DNA from: Actinomycetota bacterium
Lineage (GTDB): Bacteria; Actinomycetota; Actinomycetes; S36-B12; UBA5976
Reading direction: 5' to 3'
Assembly (NCBI GenBank): GCA_947373075.1
Contig: CANBWF010000023.1
Location: 1-14,993, forward strand
DNA: 14,993 nt
The notes beneath the pieces were generated by a model. That model was not told where the DNA came from. It worked only from the letters and a program-made list of their open reading frames with translations, and did not search any database. A program made the translations under genes and the position numbers. Shown piece by piece: positions 1-6,993 of this stretch (positions within the stretch are counted from its first letter, which is position 1; every line of letters starts with the position of its first letter).

Positions 1-966
1 ACAATCTTCTGCGGAGTTCTTGGTTTCCAAGTCATCATGCGACTTCAGCGTTGGCTAACTTTGGCAACTTTAATGCTCAGTGCTGGCTACATGGCTTTAA
101 TGTTTTCAAAAATTAATTGGACTGCAATTCATGCGCTTCCATCTGGCAATTTACCAGCCATGATCGGCGCAACTATTCTAGGAGTCACTGGCATCGGACT
201 TGGCTGGGTTAATTCAGCTGCGGATTATTCACGCTACTTACCGCGCGATAGTTCAAGCAAAGGCGTTGTTGGCTGGACCATATTTGGCTCTTCAGTTGTC
301 CCGATAATTATGGTTATCTTCGGCGCCTTACTTGCTGGAAGCAGTAGCGACCTAAACACTCGCATTGCAAGTGACCCAATTGGCGCACTTACCGATTCTT
401 TGCCCACTTGGTATCTGGTTCCGTTTGTAATTGTTGCGGTGCTTGGCCTGGTTGGTGGTGCGATTCTTGATCTATACTCTTCGGGCCTGACCTTGGTTTC
501 AATTGGCCTTCCAGTGAAACGACACATTGCCGCAGGCATTGATGGCGTAATCATGGCACTTGGCACAATCTATTTTGTTTGGATTGCCAGCAACTTCTTT
601 GGCGCGTTTCAAGGATTCCTAATTACCTTGGGTGTTCCACTTGCTGCTTGGTCCGGAATTTTTGTGGCTGATGTTCTTATGCGCAAGCAACCATATTCTG
701 AATCAGATCTTTTCGATAGCTCAGGTCGCTACGGTGCGTGGAACATTAAAAGTATTTCGTTACTAATAGTTGCCACGTTTGTAGGTTGGGGTTTTGTTAC
801 CAACACATTTGCTGGGTGGCTTTCTTGGCAAGGCTATTTATTAGGCTCTCTGGGCGGAAAAACAGGCGCATGGGCATTCACTAACATTGGCGTACTCTTC
901 GCTCTTGCTATTGGTGGATTTGGTTACGCAGTTGTGGCCCGAAAAGATGTACTGGCTCAGGACTAA
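1..966 (+). CDS. NCS1-family purine/cytosine permease, 5' end outside window
   Basis: Membrane importer of the NCS1 (cytosine/purine/uracil/thiamine/allantoin) family, which takes up nucleobases or related compounds by cation symport. The frame is open from base 1, so the ATG at 37 is internal and the true start lies upstream; 321 codons are visible, roughly the C-terminal two thirds of a usual 420-500 residue protein. The diagnostic stretch is NSAADYSRYLP, about residues 71-81 of the visible part, inside a run of hydrophobic helices; at least seven or eight membrane segments follow. The protein ends KDVLAQD before TAA at 964. It converges on the ABC permease gene at 1049. The substrate cannot be read from sequence; a purine or cytosine is the family default, and deoD 2.8 kb downstream makes purine salvage plausible. 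The family call is firm, the substrate is not. Confidence 0.85.
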   Translation, partial: TIFCGVLGFQVIMRLQRWLTLATLMLSAGYMALMFSKINWTAIHALPSGNLPAMIGATILGVTGIGLGWVNSAADYSRYLPRDSSSKGVVGWTIFGSSVVPIIMVIFGALLAGSSSDLNTRIASDPIGALTDSLPTWYLVPFVIVAVLGLVGGAILDLYSSGLTLVSIGLPVKRHIAAGIDGVIMALGTIYFVWIASNFFGAFQGFLITLGVPLAAWSGIFVADVLMRKQPYSESDLFDSSGRYGAWNIKSISLLIVATFVGWGFVTNTFAGWLSWQGYLLGSLGGKTGAWAFTNIGVLFALAIGGFGYAVVARKDVLAQD

Positions 967-1048
967 ACTCACAAGCAAACGAATAATGAATTTCGGCAAA
1001 CGAAAGATCGCGCAAAGCCATCAATTTCTTGGCTGAAAACTACTTATG
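967..1048. other. Convergent intergenic with small hairpins and a 9-bp direct repeat
   Basis: Short gap between the converging permease and ABC permease genes. GCAAACGAA occurs at 975-983 and again at 996-1004, exactly 21 bp apart. The second copy lies in a small inverted repeat, TTTCG/CGAAA (991-995 and 1001-1005). A second inverted repeat, AGCCA/TGGCT (1016-1020 and 1030-1034), follows with a 9-nt loop. Neither has a clear T-run, so if they terminate transcription they are weak. Confidence 0.3.
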
Positions 1049-1858
1049 TTAATTAGCGACATCACGGCGCTTGAACAGGATGCTAACCAAAATTGCCCCG
1101 CCAAGAACATAAAGTGCCGAACCAGCCAATCCATATTTATACGACATTACTTGCGTTCCATCAAAGGAAATAGAGCCGCCAGTTGATACAGAAGTCAGTA
1201 ACTGCCCTGGCAGATATTTATCAATTCCATTAACAACTGCAGTCAATAGATTTTCAACAATCAAAATCCAAATAACGCCAATAGCAATCGAGCTAATGGG
1301 TGAGCGCAACAAGAGACCCAAGATCATGCCGAATGTGCCAAAGCCGATTGTTGCAACAGTTACGTTTACCAGAGCATTTAGTGTTGCTTGCCTACCATCT
1401 GCTGATGTCCATAGCACTGTCGAAACTTTCGCTCCGCCAGCCAGACCAAAAGCCAAGGCAAAACTTACTGCCGCCGAAACAGCGACTATTAATACTGCGA
1501 AGAGTGACATGGCCAGATATTTACCGCCAAGAACTTTCATTCGACTTGGCTGGCGCACCAAAATATTGCGCAAAGTTCCGTAGGTATATTCCTGGGCAGT
1601 TTGGGCAGCAAAAACACATAGTGCGATCACCCCGAGCAAGGTGGCTGCGCTTTGGAAACCAAAAACTAAACCATCTGGCGCTGAAAGGCGCTCTGCTGTT
1701 ACCTTCATACCCTCCCGACCATTTCCATCAGGAGAATCAATAAGTAAATACAGAAGCGCAGTAGTCAAAGCAGTCAACCCTGACGCAGCCAAAAGTGTAG
1801 GTAAGAACAAAGTTGGTCGACGCAACTTGCGAAGTTCAGCACGCAACACAGCGATCAT
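1049..1858 (-). CDS. ABC-2 type transporter permease
   Basis: Membrane half of an ABC exporter, paired with the ATPase encoded just upstream. The 269 residues contain about six hydrophobic segments, the first near 17-40, then 66-88, 113-137, 160-185, 188-210 and 240-262. Between segments 2 and 3 is QEYTYGTLRNILVRQPSR (about 89-106), the cytoplasmic coupling stretch seen in ABC-2 permeases of the BcrB/NatB kind. The N-terminal RAELRKLRRP is basic and cytoplasmic. The ATG overlaps the stop of the ATPase gene as ATGA (1855-1858), so translation is probably coupled and the two proteins made in fixed ratio. The substrate is unknown: relatives export peptide antibiotics, lipids or sodium. The stop TAA lies 82 bp from the convergent permease gene. 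Confidence 0.88.
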   Translation of the reverse strand: MIAVLRAELRKLRRPTLFLPTLLAASGLTALTTALLYLLIDSPDGNGREGMKVTAERLSAPDGLVFGFQSAATLLGVIALCVFAAQTAQEYTYGTLRNILVRQPSRMKVLGGKYLAMSLFAVLIVAVSAAVSFALAFGLAGGAKVSTVLWTSADGRQATLNALVNVTVATIGFGTFGMILGLLLRSPISSIAIGVIWILIVENLLTAVVNGIDKYLPGQLLTSVSTGGSISFDGTQVMSYKYGLAGSALYVLGGAILVSILFKRRDVAN

Positions 1859-2760
1859 GACGCACCTTCTGTCATGTCAAAGAATGTCTCTTCAAGCGTC
1901 GGCAACTGGGTTTGTAACTCAGCAAGAGTTATTCCACTTTCAAATGCAGCGCGGTTTAACGAAGCCGCCCACTGTGTTGGTGCCATGATCTCAAGTGCTC
2001 CATCAACAACTTTGAAAGATTTTTGCAGCGATTCAACAACTTGGCCCAAAGCTTCCAGATCGCGGGCGTTCTCCGGTCTTGCAATAATCAGCGGTTGTTG
2101 TGCTGCTAGTAATTCATGAGTCGCGCCAGAAAATATAACTCGACCTTCGCGAAGCATCACAAGCGAATCGCAGATCATTTCAATTTCACTTAGCAAATGA
2201 GAGGACACAAAAACAGTCGTTCCCGACTGCGCTAAATCACCTAGCAATGTGCGCACTTCATGAATTCCTGAGGGGTCTAACCCATTTGTTGGCTCATCAA
2301 GAATAAGTAACTGTGGATCGGGTAAAAGTGCCGCAGCAATTCCAAGGCGTTGCTTCATGCCCAGTGAATATGTTTTGAATTTGGAGTTCGCGCGATCGGC
2401 AAGGCCAACGGTTTCTAAAAGTTGATCAACCCGGTCTTTAGGAAACTTGCCCAAAGTTGCCAACACATTTAGGTTTTCCCGCCCAGAAAGCGCTGGATAA
2501 AAAGCTGGGCCCTCAATCAAAGCGCCTACTCGTGGCAAATAATTTTCTGGTTCGCTGATTGATGAACCTAACACGGTGCCAGTCCCCCCAGTTGGCGAAA
2601 TCAATCCAAGTAGCATTCTGATTGTTGTTGTTTTTCCAGACCCATTTGGGCCAACAAATCCGCACACAGATCCGTGTGGCACAGCAAAAGTTGCATGAGA
2701 TACAGCTACTTGATTGCCATAAGACTTGGTTAAGTCTTGAACTGATACTGCTGAAGTCAC
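1855..2760 (-). CDS. ABC exporter ATP-binding protein, BcrA-like
   Basis: Cytoplasmic ATPase that drives the ABC-2 permease encoded immediately downstream. All nucleotide-binding motifs are present: Walker A GPNGSGKTT (37-45), signature SLGMKQR (132-138), Walker B LLILDE (151-156), D-loop GLDP (160-163) and switch histidine H188 in VSSHLLSE. Where many ABC proteins have a Q-loop glutamine this one reads LIEGPAFYP (81-89), the glutamate form typical of BcrA-type drug or antibiotic exporters. About 90 C-terminal residues form the accessory domain common in this group. The start is GTG at 2760; an in-frame TAG at 2770-2772 excludes any longer reading. There is no ribosome-binding site, and a TAGGCT hexamer sits exactly 6 nt upstream, so the message may be leaderless. 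Substrate unknown. Confidence 0.9.
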   Translation of the reverse strand: MTSAVSVQDLTKSYGNQVAVSHATFAVPHGSVCGFVGPNGSGKTTTIRMLLGLISPTGGTGTVLGSSISEPENYLPRVGALIEGPAFYPALSGRENLNVLATLGKFPKDRVDQLLETVGLADRANSKFKTYSLGMKQRLGIAAALLPDPQLLILDEPTNGLDPSGIHEVRTLLGDLAQSGTTVFVSSHLLSEIEMICDSLVMLREGRVIFSGATHELLAAQQPLIIARPENARDLEALGQVVESLQKSFKVVDGALEIMAPTQWAASLNRAAFESGITLAELQTQLPTLEETFFDMTEGAS

Positions 2761-2766
2761 ATTCAG

Positions 2767-2791
2767 AGCCTATTTCACTGGGTTATCGCCT
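2767..2791 (-). promoter_or_regulatory. Candidate leaderless promoter of the ABC exporter operon
   Basis: On the minus strand a TAGGCT hexamer (2767-2772, fits TANNNT) ends 6 nt before the GTG at 2760, which places the expected transcription start on the start codon. TGTACA, 18 nt further upstream, matches four of six positions of the -35 consensus. This is pattern only. Confidence 0.4.
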
Positions 2792-2864
2792 GTACACGCA
2801 TCTGGCAACTGGGCTTACTAGGAACCCGTTAAAAGTGTTACCCCTTTTTACTCGTTGCAGTCAA

Positions 2865-2870
2865 TAAGAT
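2865..2870 (+). promoter_or_regulatory. Candidate -10 element for the membrane protein gene at 2921
   Basis: TAAGAT fits TANNNT and would give a 5' leader of about 44 nt. No convincing -35 box is visible at the right spacing. It lies in the 160-bp divergent gap between this gene and the ABC operon. Confidence 0.25.
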
Positions 2871-2910
2871 TGTAGAAAACTACTGGGAGAATTTTCCTAG
2901 ACAAATAACC

Positions 2911-2915
2911 AGGGG
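2911..2915 (+). promoter_or_regulatory. Ribosome-binding site AGGGG before 2921
   Basis: AGGGG lies 5 nt upstream of the ATG at 2921. It is the clearest Shine-Dalgarno sequence in the window and supports that start. Most other promoter-proximal starts here lack one. Confidence 0.6.
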
Positions 2916-2920
2916 CCACA

Positions 2921-3733
2921 ATGCGCTTAACAATAAAAATTTTCTTGTCGACGATTGCGTTTATCAGCATTCTTTTTGCGCTTGGCACCTACACAATGAA
3001 CAGTAAACTCGGGTCCCCTGAAGCAACTAGTGCAACAGTTAGTGACCTACTCTCAAATGATGAAGTCGCACTAGCGGCAGGTACATTCTTTGTTAATCAA
3101 TTGCTTAAAGATGTTTCACCGCAGGCACAAGCACAAATGACAGCACCTCGTTCTGTTTTGAACAAAGCTGCGGCAAAAGCAATCCAAAAATCAAGTGGCT
3201 CAGTGTCTGTTGCAGCTGGTAAGGCATACGACGCAATGCTCAACAACAAAACTACACGCGTTAATTTACGTGCTCTCATTGTCACAACTGCCGCAGCCTT
3301 ACACTCGCTTGATCGACGCATCCCAACCACAGTTGGGCTCGGAAATGGCGGCTACATCGCGATAACTGCGAACAATTCAAAGAGCCATAAGGCCCTAGTC
3401 AAAACGCTTTCCACAATGAAGCGAGTGATGAACATGTGGTGGATCTTCTTGCTGATCGCGCTTGGCTTGTTTGTAGGCATTTCGGTTGTAGACAAACGAA
3501 GTGGCGTGGGAGCCTGGCGCTGGCCAGGCTACATATTGTTTATCAGCGGCGGCATCTGGCTATTTATTGCTTCACTTTTGCCTAAACTGGCCAGTCAAAA
3601 GATTGCCGTCGACAAACAGGATATTTTCAATACTGCTGCTGGGGCAATTAACGGTGGGCTGATGGCAGCGGCTGTTGGAGCAACAATCGTAGGCGCTGTA
3701 CTAATCGTGCTCTCTTTTGTGATGAAAAGTTAA
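2921..3733 (+). CDS. Unrecognised four-helix membrane protein with extracytoplasmic domain
   Basis: I cannot name this 270-residue protein. It has an N-terminal membrane anchor (about 7-25), a polar, alanine-rich domain of about 145 residues (26-172), and three closely spaced C-terminal helices (about 173-190, 203-221 and 246-268). The basic start and the four helices imply both termini inside and the 26-172 domain outside the membrane. That domain is rich in A, S, T, K and N, contains a VNLRALI stretch (114-120) and a single-histidine SHKALV near 155-160, and has no cysteines, so no disulfides. There is no lipobox. A good AGGGG ribosome-binding site precedes the ATG. It is divergent from the BcrA-like exporter and 46 bp upstream of deoD. 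A sensor or accessory protein for the exporter is possible but unproven. Confidence 0.75.
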   Translation: MRLTIKIFLSTIAFISILFALGTYTMNSKLGSPEATSATVSDLLSNDEVALAAGTFFVNQLLKDVSPQAQAQMTAPRSVLNKAAAKAIQKSSGSVSVAAGKAYDAMLNNKTTRVNLRALIVTTAAALHSLDRRIPTTVGLGNGGYIAITANNSKSHKALVKTLSTMKRVMNMWWIFLLIALGLFVGISVVDKRSGVGAWRWPGYILFISGGIWLFIASLLPKLASQKIAVDKQDIFNTAAGAINGGLMAAAVGATIVGAVLIVLSFVMKS

Positions 3734-3767
3734 GTGAATAACTACTACACAAATTCCACTTCGAAAG

Positions 3768-3773
3768 TAGATT
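3768..3773 (+). promoter_or_regulatory. Candidate leaderless promoter of deoD (-10 TAGATT)
   Basis: TAGATT is followed by exactly 6 nt and then the deoD ATG at 3780, the spacing expected if transcription starts on the A of ATG. No Shine-Dalgarno sequence lies before this start. No clear -35 box is seen 17-18 bp upstream. Confidence 0.45.
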
Positions 3774-3779
3774 GAAATT

Positions 3780-4478
3780 ATGACAGTTCACATTGGCGCA
3801 CAGCGCGGAGACATCGCGGAAACAGTTCTACTCCCAGGCGACCCTTTACGTGCGCAATGGGTTGCACAAAACTTCTTGGAAGGCGCAGTTAAATACAACA
3901 CCGTGCGTAACATGTTTGGCTTCACTGGAACCTATAAAGGCAACCCAGTTTCTGTGCAAGGAACAGGCATGGGAGTTCCGTCGCTTTCAATTTACGTTCA
4001 TGAGCTGTTCAATGATTTTGATGTGCAAACTGCCATTCGAGTTGGCACTTGTGGCGGCATTGGTACCTCAAAACTTCATGACATCATCATCGCGATGGCA
4101 GCATCGACTGATTCGGGAATTAACCGCCGAATCACAGGGGGCTTAGATTTTGCTCCCATTGCAGATTTCGACTTATTGGCTAACGCCGTTGAAATTGCTC
4201 GAGCGCGCGGACTTAATTACCACGTCGGTGGAATCGCGACAATGGATCGGTTCTACGACACAAGTAACGCGGTGGATGTACTTGAAAGCCTTGGCGTTCT
4301 AGGTCTAGAAATGGAGACCAGTGGACTTTATACAATCGCTGCGCAATTCAATCGCAAAGCGCTGACCATCTGCACAGTAAGTGATGTAATCCGAACTCAT
4401 GAAGCCACCACTGCACAAGAACGCGAAAGCACATTCAGCGCGATGATCGAGTTGGCGTTAGAAGCTGCCTTCAAATAG
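3780..4478 (+). CDS. deoD: Purine-nucleoside phosphorylase, DeoD type
   Basis: Hexameric-type purine-nucleoside phosphorylase, cytoplasmic. It splits purine (deoxy)ribonucleosides with phosphate into free base and (deoxy)ribose-1-phosphate for salvage and carbon recovery. The 232 residues align throughout with the E. coli enzyme from memory: H4 from the neighbouring subunit, phosphate-binding R24, R43 and R87 with T90 where E. coli has serine, ribose-binding E177-M178-E179, catalytic D202 in TVSDVIRTHE, and R215. Length is typical and nothing essential is missing. The ATG at 3780 is at the family's usual start. It follows the unknown membrane protein by 46 bp but has its own likely promoter. 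The stop TAG (4476-4478) overlaps a perfect hairpin shared with the convergent tRNA-Asn gene. With the NCS1 permease it suggests purine scavenging. Confidence 0.97.
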   Translation: MTVHIGAQRGDIAETVLLPGDPLRAQWVAQNFLEGAVKYNTVRNMFGFTGTYKGNPVSVQGTGMGVPSLSIYVHELFNDFDVQTAIRVGTCGGIGTSKLHDIIIAMAASTDSGINRRITGGLDFAPIADFDLLANAVEIARARGLNYHVGGIATMDRFYDTSNAVDVLESLGVLGLEMETSGLYTIAAQFNRKALTICTVSDVIRTHEATTAQERESTFSAMIELALEAAFK

Positions 4479-4498
4479 GAGCAGATAATTTCTGCTCC
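4478..4498. terminator. Perfect 8-bp hairpin between deoD and tRNA-Asn, candidate bidirectional terminator
   Basis: GGAGCAGA (4478-4485), a 5-nt loop TAATT, then TCTGCTCC (4491-4498). The left arm begins on the last base of the deoD stop codon; the right arm contains four bases of the tRNA 3' end (4495-4498). No T-run follows on the plus strand (CCCGGTTGG); on the minus strand TATTTG follows. It could stop transcription both ways, or mark the 3' side of the tRNA precursor. Confidence 0.5.
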
Positions 4499-4567
4499 CC
4501 CGGTTGGACTCGAACCAACAACCTGCCGATTAACAGTCGGCTGCTCTGCCAATTGAGCTACAGGGGA
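4495..4567 (-). tRNA. tRNA-Asn (anticodon GTT)
   Basis: The minus strand folds into a complete 73-nt cloverleaf. The acceptor stem TCCCCTG pairs with CGGGGGA including one T-G wobble; discriminator base G at 4495; D arm GCTC/GAGC; anticodon stem GCCGA/TCGGC with loop CTGTTAA, giving anticodon GTT at 4534-4532; variable loop AGGTT; T arm GTTGG/CCAAC with loop TTCGAGT. The anticodon and G73 both fit asparagine. CCA is not encoded and must be added enzymatically. It lies 78 bp downstream of the PH-like gene on the same strand, the last gene of the glyS-dnaG unit, and faces deoD. A tRNA-Asn beside dnaG is, as I recall, also seen in mycobacteria. Confidence 0.97.
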
Positions 4568-4595
4568 TTGCCCGATAAATACTAACAGTCAGAGG

Positions 4596-4638
4596 CACTG
4601 CAATGCACATATGGCTAGGGCTTAGCCACTGCCTTGCA
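4596..4638 (-). repeat. Imperfect 12-bp direct repeats flanking a hairpin upstream of tRNA-Asn
   Basis: On the plus strand CACTGCAATGCA (4596-4607) and CACTGCCTTGCA (4627-4638) match at 10 of 12 positions, 31 bp apart. Between them is a 6-bp inverted repeat, TGGCTA (4612-4617) and TAGCCA (4623-4628), with a 5-nt loop. The whole sits in the 78-bp gap between the PH-like gene and the tRNA. It may be a weak terminator or a processing element; no T-run follows on the minus strand. Confidence 0.35.
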
Positions 4639-4645
4639 TTTTCTA

Positions 4646-5134
4646 CTAAATTCCAAGGTTCGAACGAAGAGTCCGTAACGACTCTCGAATGCGTTCTTGG
4701 ATAGGTGCTGCTTGCACGTCAACCGAACCTTCTGGGACAGTACTCCAAACCACTCCATCGGCAGTACGCCTTGCGATGAAGCGAACTCGGCCAACATCTG
4801 GAACATCAATGAGGCGGTCAATCACAATGGTTGCAGTAACCCGATCGCGAACTGCAGTTGGAACTAGACCTGGCTCATCGAGTTCCCAAGCCAATGTTTG
4901 GGTTGCTTGCTCCTGCAAAACAACCAGACGCAAAAACGGCTCTTCCCACTTAGCCGACAGCGAGTCTTGCCACAAGATAGTCGAAACTCCATCTGGACCA
5001 GAACTAATCAAGCGCCTGTCAGTGACAGCCAATATCCCAGCTGAATGCGTGCTCCAAGCCAATAAGTACTCGTTAGATTCCATAACAGATCTAATCTGCG
5101 TTGGAACTGGTTGCGGACGTTGGAAAAATCTCAA
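4646..5134 (-). CDS. Small PH-like protein translationally coupled to dnaG
   Basis: A 162-residue soluble protein of unknown function. The segment SAGILAVTDRRLISSG (31-46) resembles the first strands of bacterial pleckstrin-homology-like domains (bPH/YokE type), where V/L-TDRRL is common. The rest is beta-rich, and the last 18 residues (IQERIRESLRTLRSNLGI) look like a closing amphipathic helix. No membrane segment, signal or catalytic motif is seen. The start is TTG, overlapping the dnaG stop as TTGA (5131-5134); this stop/start overlap favours it over the internal ATG at 5083 (residue 18), which has no ribosome-binding site. Being last in the glyS-dusB-dgt-dnaG unit suggests co-production with primase, but I know of no proven role. 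The gene is real; the fold is a guess from one motif. Confidence 0.75.
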   Translation of the reverse strand: MRFFQRPQPVPTQIRSVMESNEYLLAWSTHSAGILAVTDRRLISSGPDGVSTILWQDSLSAKWEEPFLRLVVLQEQATQTLAWELDEPGLVPTAVRDRVTATIVIDRLIDVPDVGRVRFIARRTADGVVWSTVPEGSVDVQAAPIQERIRESLRTLRSNLGI

Positions 5135-6984
5135 ATTAAATCGCCTACTGCAAATTCACGCATGGCCCGACGATACTGTTCCAGAGCCAATAGATCGCCA
5201 AGTAGTCGCTCTTGTTCTGCTGCATCATCTTGCAGATCACTTCGCTGTAAAACACCTTTGATTTCGTCAATGCGTCTGCCTGCATCAAGCTCCAGGACTC
5301 TGGCTAAGACTGCCTGCACGTAACGCTCGTCAGGGCGATCGACTGGCAATGGTTCAACCGATAGCGCGCGCACTTGTGATGCAGTGGCTTCATCTGAAAC
5401 TTCGATTACTGCTTGCACCCATTTATTTGCATCCGCATAGTCCAATGGGTTTCCAGCTTTTGCACATGCGGCGTAAACAGCGGCGGCGGCAGGGACAGTG
5501 AAAACGGATTCTTCAAGCGACCCGAACCACTCGCCTACCTGGTCCGGTGCTTGCAGCACACACTTGAGCGCAGTTCGTTCAACAGCGCCAACATTACTTG
5601 CGCCAAATGTTGACGCAGTTGGCGTATTAGAAGCTGGGCGCTGTGTGCTCAGATTTGATTTACCAGAGCCTTTAGTGACTTCTTGTCTGATTGTGGCTTC
5701 GTCAATCGATAACCAACCTGCCACCATCCGAATGTACTCAGGACGAAGCGCAACATCCTTGATGCCAGCAAGCACTGGAGCAACTGCCCGCATTGCTAGT
5801 ACGCGGCCTTCAGGGCCCGCTAAGTCATAGTCGGCAATCGTTGCCCGCATCACAAACTCAAATAGCGGAACACGAGCGGCAATCAAATCTTGAACCGCTT
5901 GGTCGCCACCTTTGAGGCGCAAGTCACACGGATCCATGCCATGTGGCTCAACTGCTACATAAGTCGATGCCACAAAATGCTGGTCTTCATTGAATGCTTT
6001 TAGGGCAGCTTTACGGCCGGCGGCGTCACCATCGAATGTGAACACGATTTGCGCCTGCGCGATTTCATCGTCGAGCAAAATCCGGCGCAAAATACGCACA
6101 TGTTCGGTGCCAAATGCGGTGCCACAAGTGGCAACTGCCGTTGTGATGCCAGCTAAGTGACATGCCATTACATCGGTATAACCTTCAACAATTACGGCCT
6201 GATGAGTTTTGGCCATTTCACGGCGGGCCAAATCTAAGCCATAAAGCACCTGTGACTTGCGATAAATCGGAGTCTCGGGTGTATTCAAATACTTAGGACC
6301 CTGATCACTCTCAGAAAGCTTGCGCGCACCAAACCCGATTGGGTCGCCGCCAGCGTCACGAATCGGCCACATAACGCGATCGCGGAACCTGTCGTAAGCG
6401 CCGCGTTGTCCAGCTACCGCAAGTCCGCCAGCCAAAGCTTCTTCTTGGGTGAACCCACGCTGCTTAAGGACATTGGTTAAACCATCCCAGCCAGCTGGCG
6501 AATAACCAACGCCAAATGTGGCCCAGGAGGCTTGATCAAATCCGCGCTGAGTTAAAAACTCTCGAGCATGAGCTGCTTCCGGAGTAAGTAATTGCTGTTG
6601 GAAGAAAGCCATCGCAACTTTGTGCGCTTCAATTAAGCGACTCCGTTGGCCATGCTGACTTGGGGATTGGTTAGAGCCTTCTTCATAGCGAAGCGAGATG
6701 CTGTATTTATCGGCAAGACGCTCGACTGCTTCGGTAAATGAGAGCGCATCAATTTTGCGAACATAGGTAATTACGTCGCCACCTTCGCCACAGGAAAAGC
6801 AGTGATACAAACCTTTACTCGGCGTTACGTGAAACGATGGGCTACGTTCATCATGGAATGGACAAAGGCCCTTGAAGCTTCCGCCACCTGCGGGTTTTAG
6901 CGTTACGGTCTCGCGAACAATCTCATCAATTTGGGCACGCTCGCGAACAATGTTCACATCTTCTTCGCGAATCCGGCCAGCCAT
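5131..6984 (-). CDS. dnaG: DNA primase DnaG
   Basis: Makes RNA primers at the replication fork with the replicative helicase. The 617 residues are normal for Actinomycetota. The N-terminal CHC2 zinc finger is intact: C41, H44, C62 and C65, with CPFHDERSPSF typical of the family. The RNA polymerase core includes the YLNTPETPIYRKS stretch (232-244). The TOPRIM metal site shows E267 in VEGYTDV and D318/D320 in FDGDAAG. After a low-complexity linker (about 440-470) comes the C-terminal helicase-interaction domain. The ATG at 6984 lies 9 nt after the dgt stop, without a good ribosome-binding site, so it probably depends on coupling from dgt. Its stop overlaps the start of the PH-like gene. Nothing essential is missing. 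Confidence 0.98.
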   Translation of the reverse strand: MAGRIREEDVNIVRERAQIDEIVRETVTLKPAGGGSFKGLCPFHDERSPSFHVTPSKGLYHCFSCGEGGDVITYVRKIDALSFTEAVERLADKYSISLRYEEGSNQSPSQHGQRSRLIEAHKVAMAFFQQQLLTPEAAHAREFLTQRGFDQASWATFGVGYSPAGWDGLTNVLKQRGFTQEEALAGGLAVAGQRGAYDRFRDRVMWPIRDAGGDPIGFGARKLSESDQGPKYLNTPETPIYRKSQVLYGLDLARREMAKTHQAVIVEGYTDVMACHLAGITTAVATCGTAFGTEHVRILRRILLDDEIAQAQIVFTFDGDAAGRKAALKAFNEDQHFVASTYVAVEPHGMDPCDLRLKGGDQAVQDLIAARVPLFEFVMRATIADYDLAGPEGRVLAMRAVAPVLAGIKDVALRPEYIRMVAGWLSIDEATIRQEVTKGSGKSNLSTQRPASNTPTASTFGASNVGAVERTALKCVLQAPDQVGEWFGSLEESVFTVPAAAAVYAACAKAGNPLDYADANKWVQAVIEVSDEATASQVRALSVEPLPVDRPDERYVQAVLARVLELDAGRRIDEIKGVLQRSDLQDDAAEQERLLGDLLALEQYRRAMREFAVGDLI

Positions 6985-6993
6985 AGGTCAATG

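Noticed and set aside
1300..1743. 147-codon plus-strand open frame opposite the ABC permease gene
   Set aside because: Shadow of the permease gene; composition is not protein-like and there is no start signal.
4689..5261. 190-codon plus-strand open frame opposite the PH-like gene and dnaG
   Set aside because: It is antisense to two well-supported genes, its translation is R/S/T-rich shadow sequence and resembles no family.
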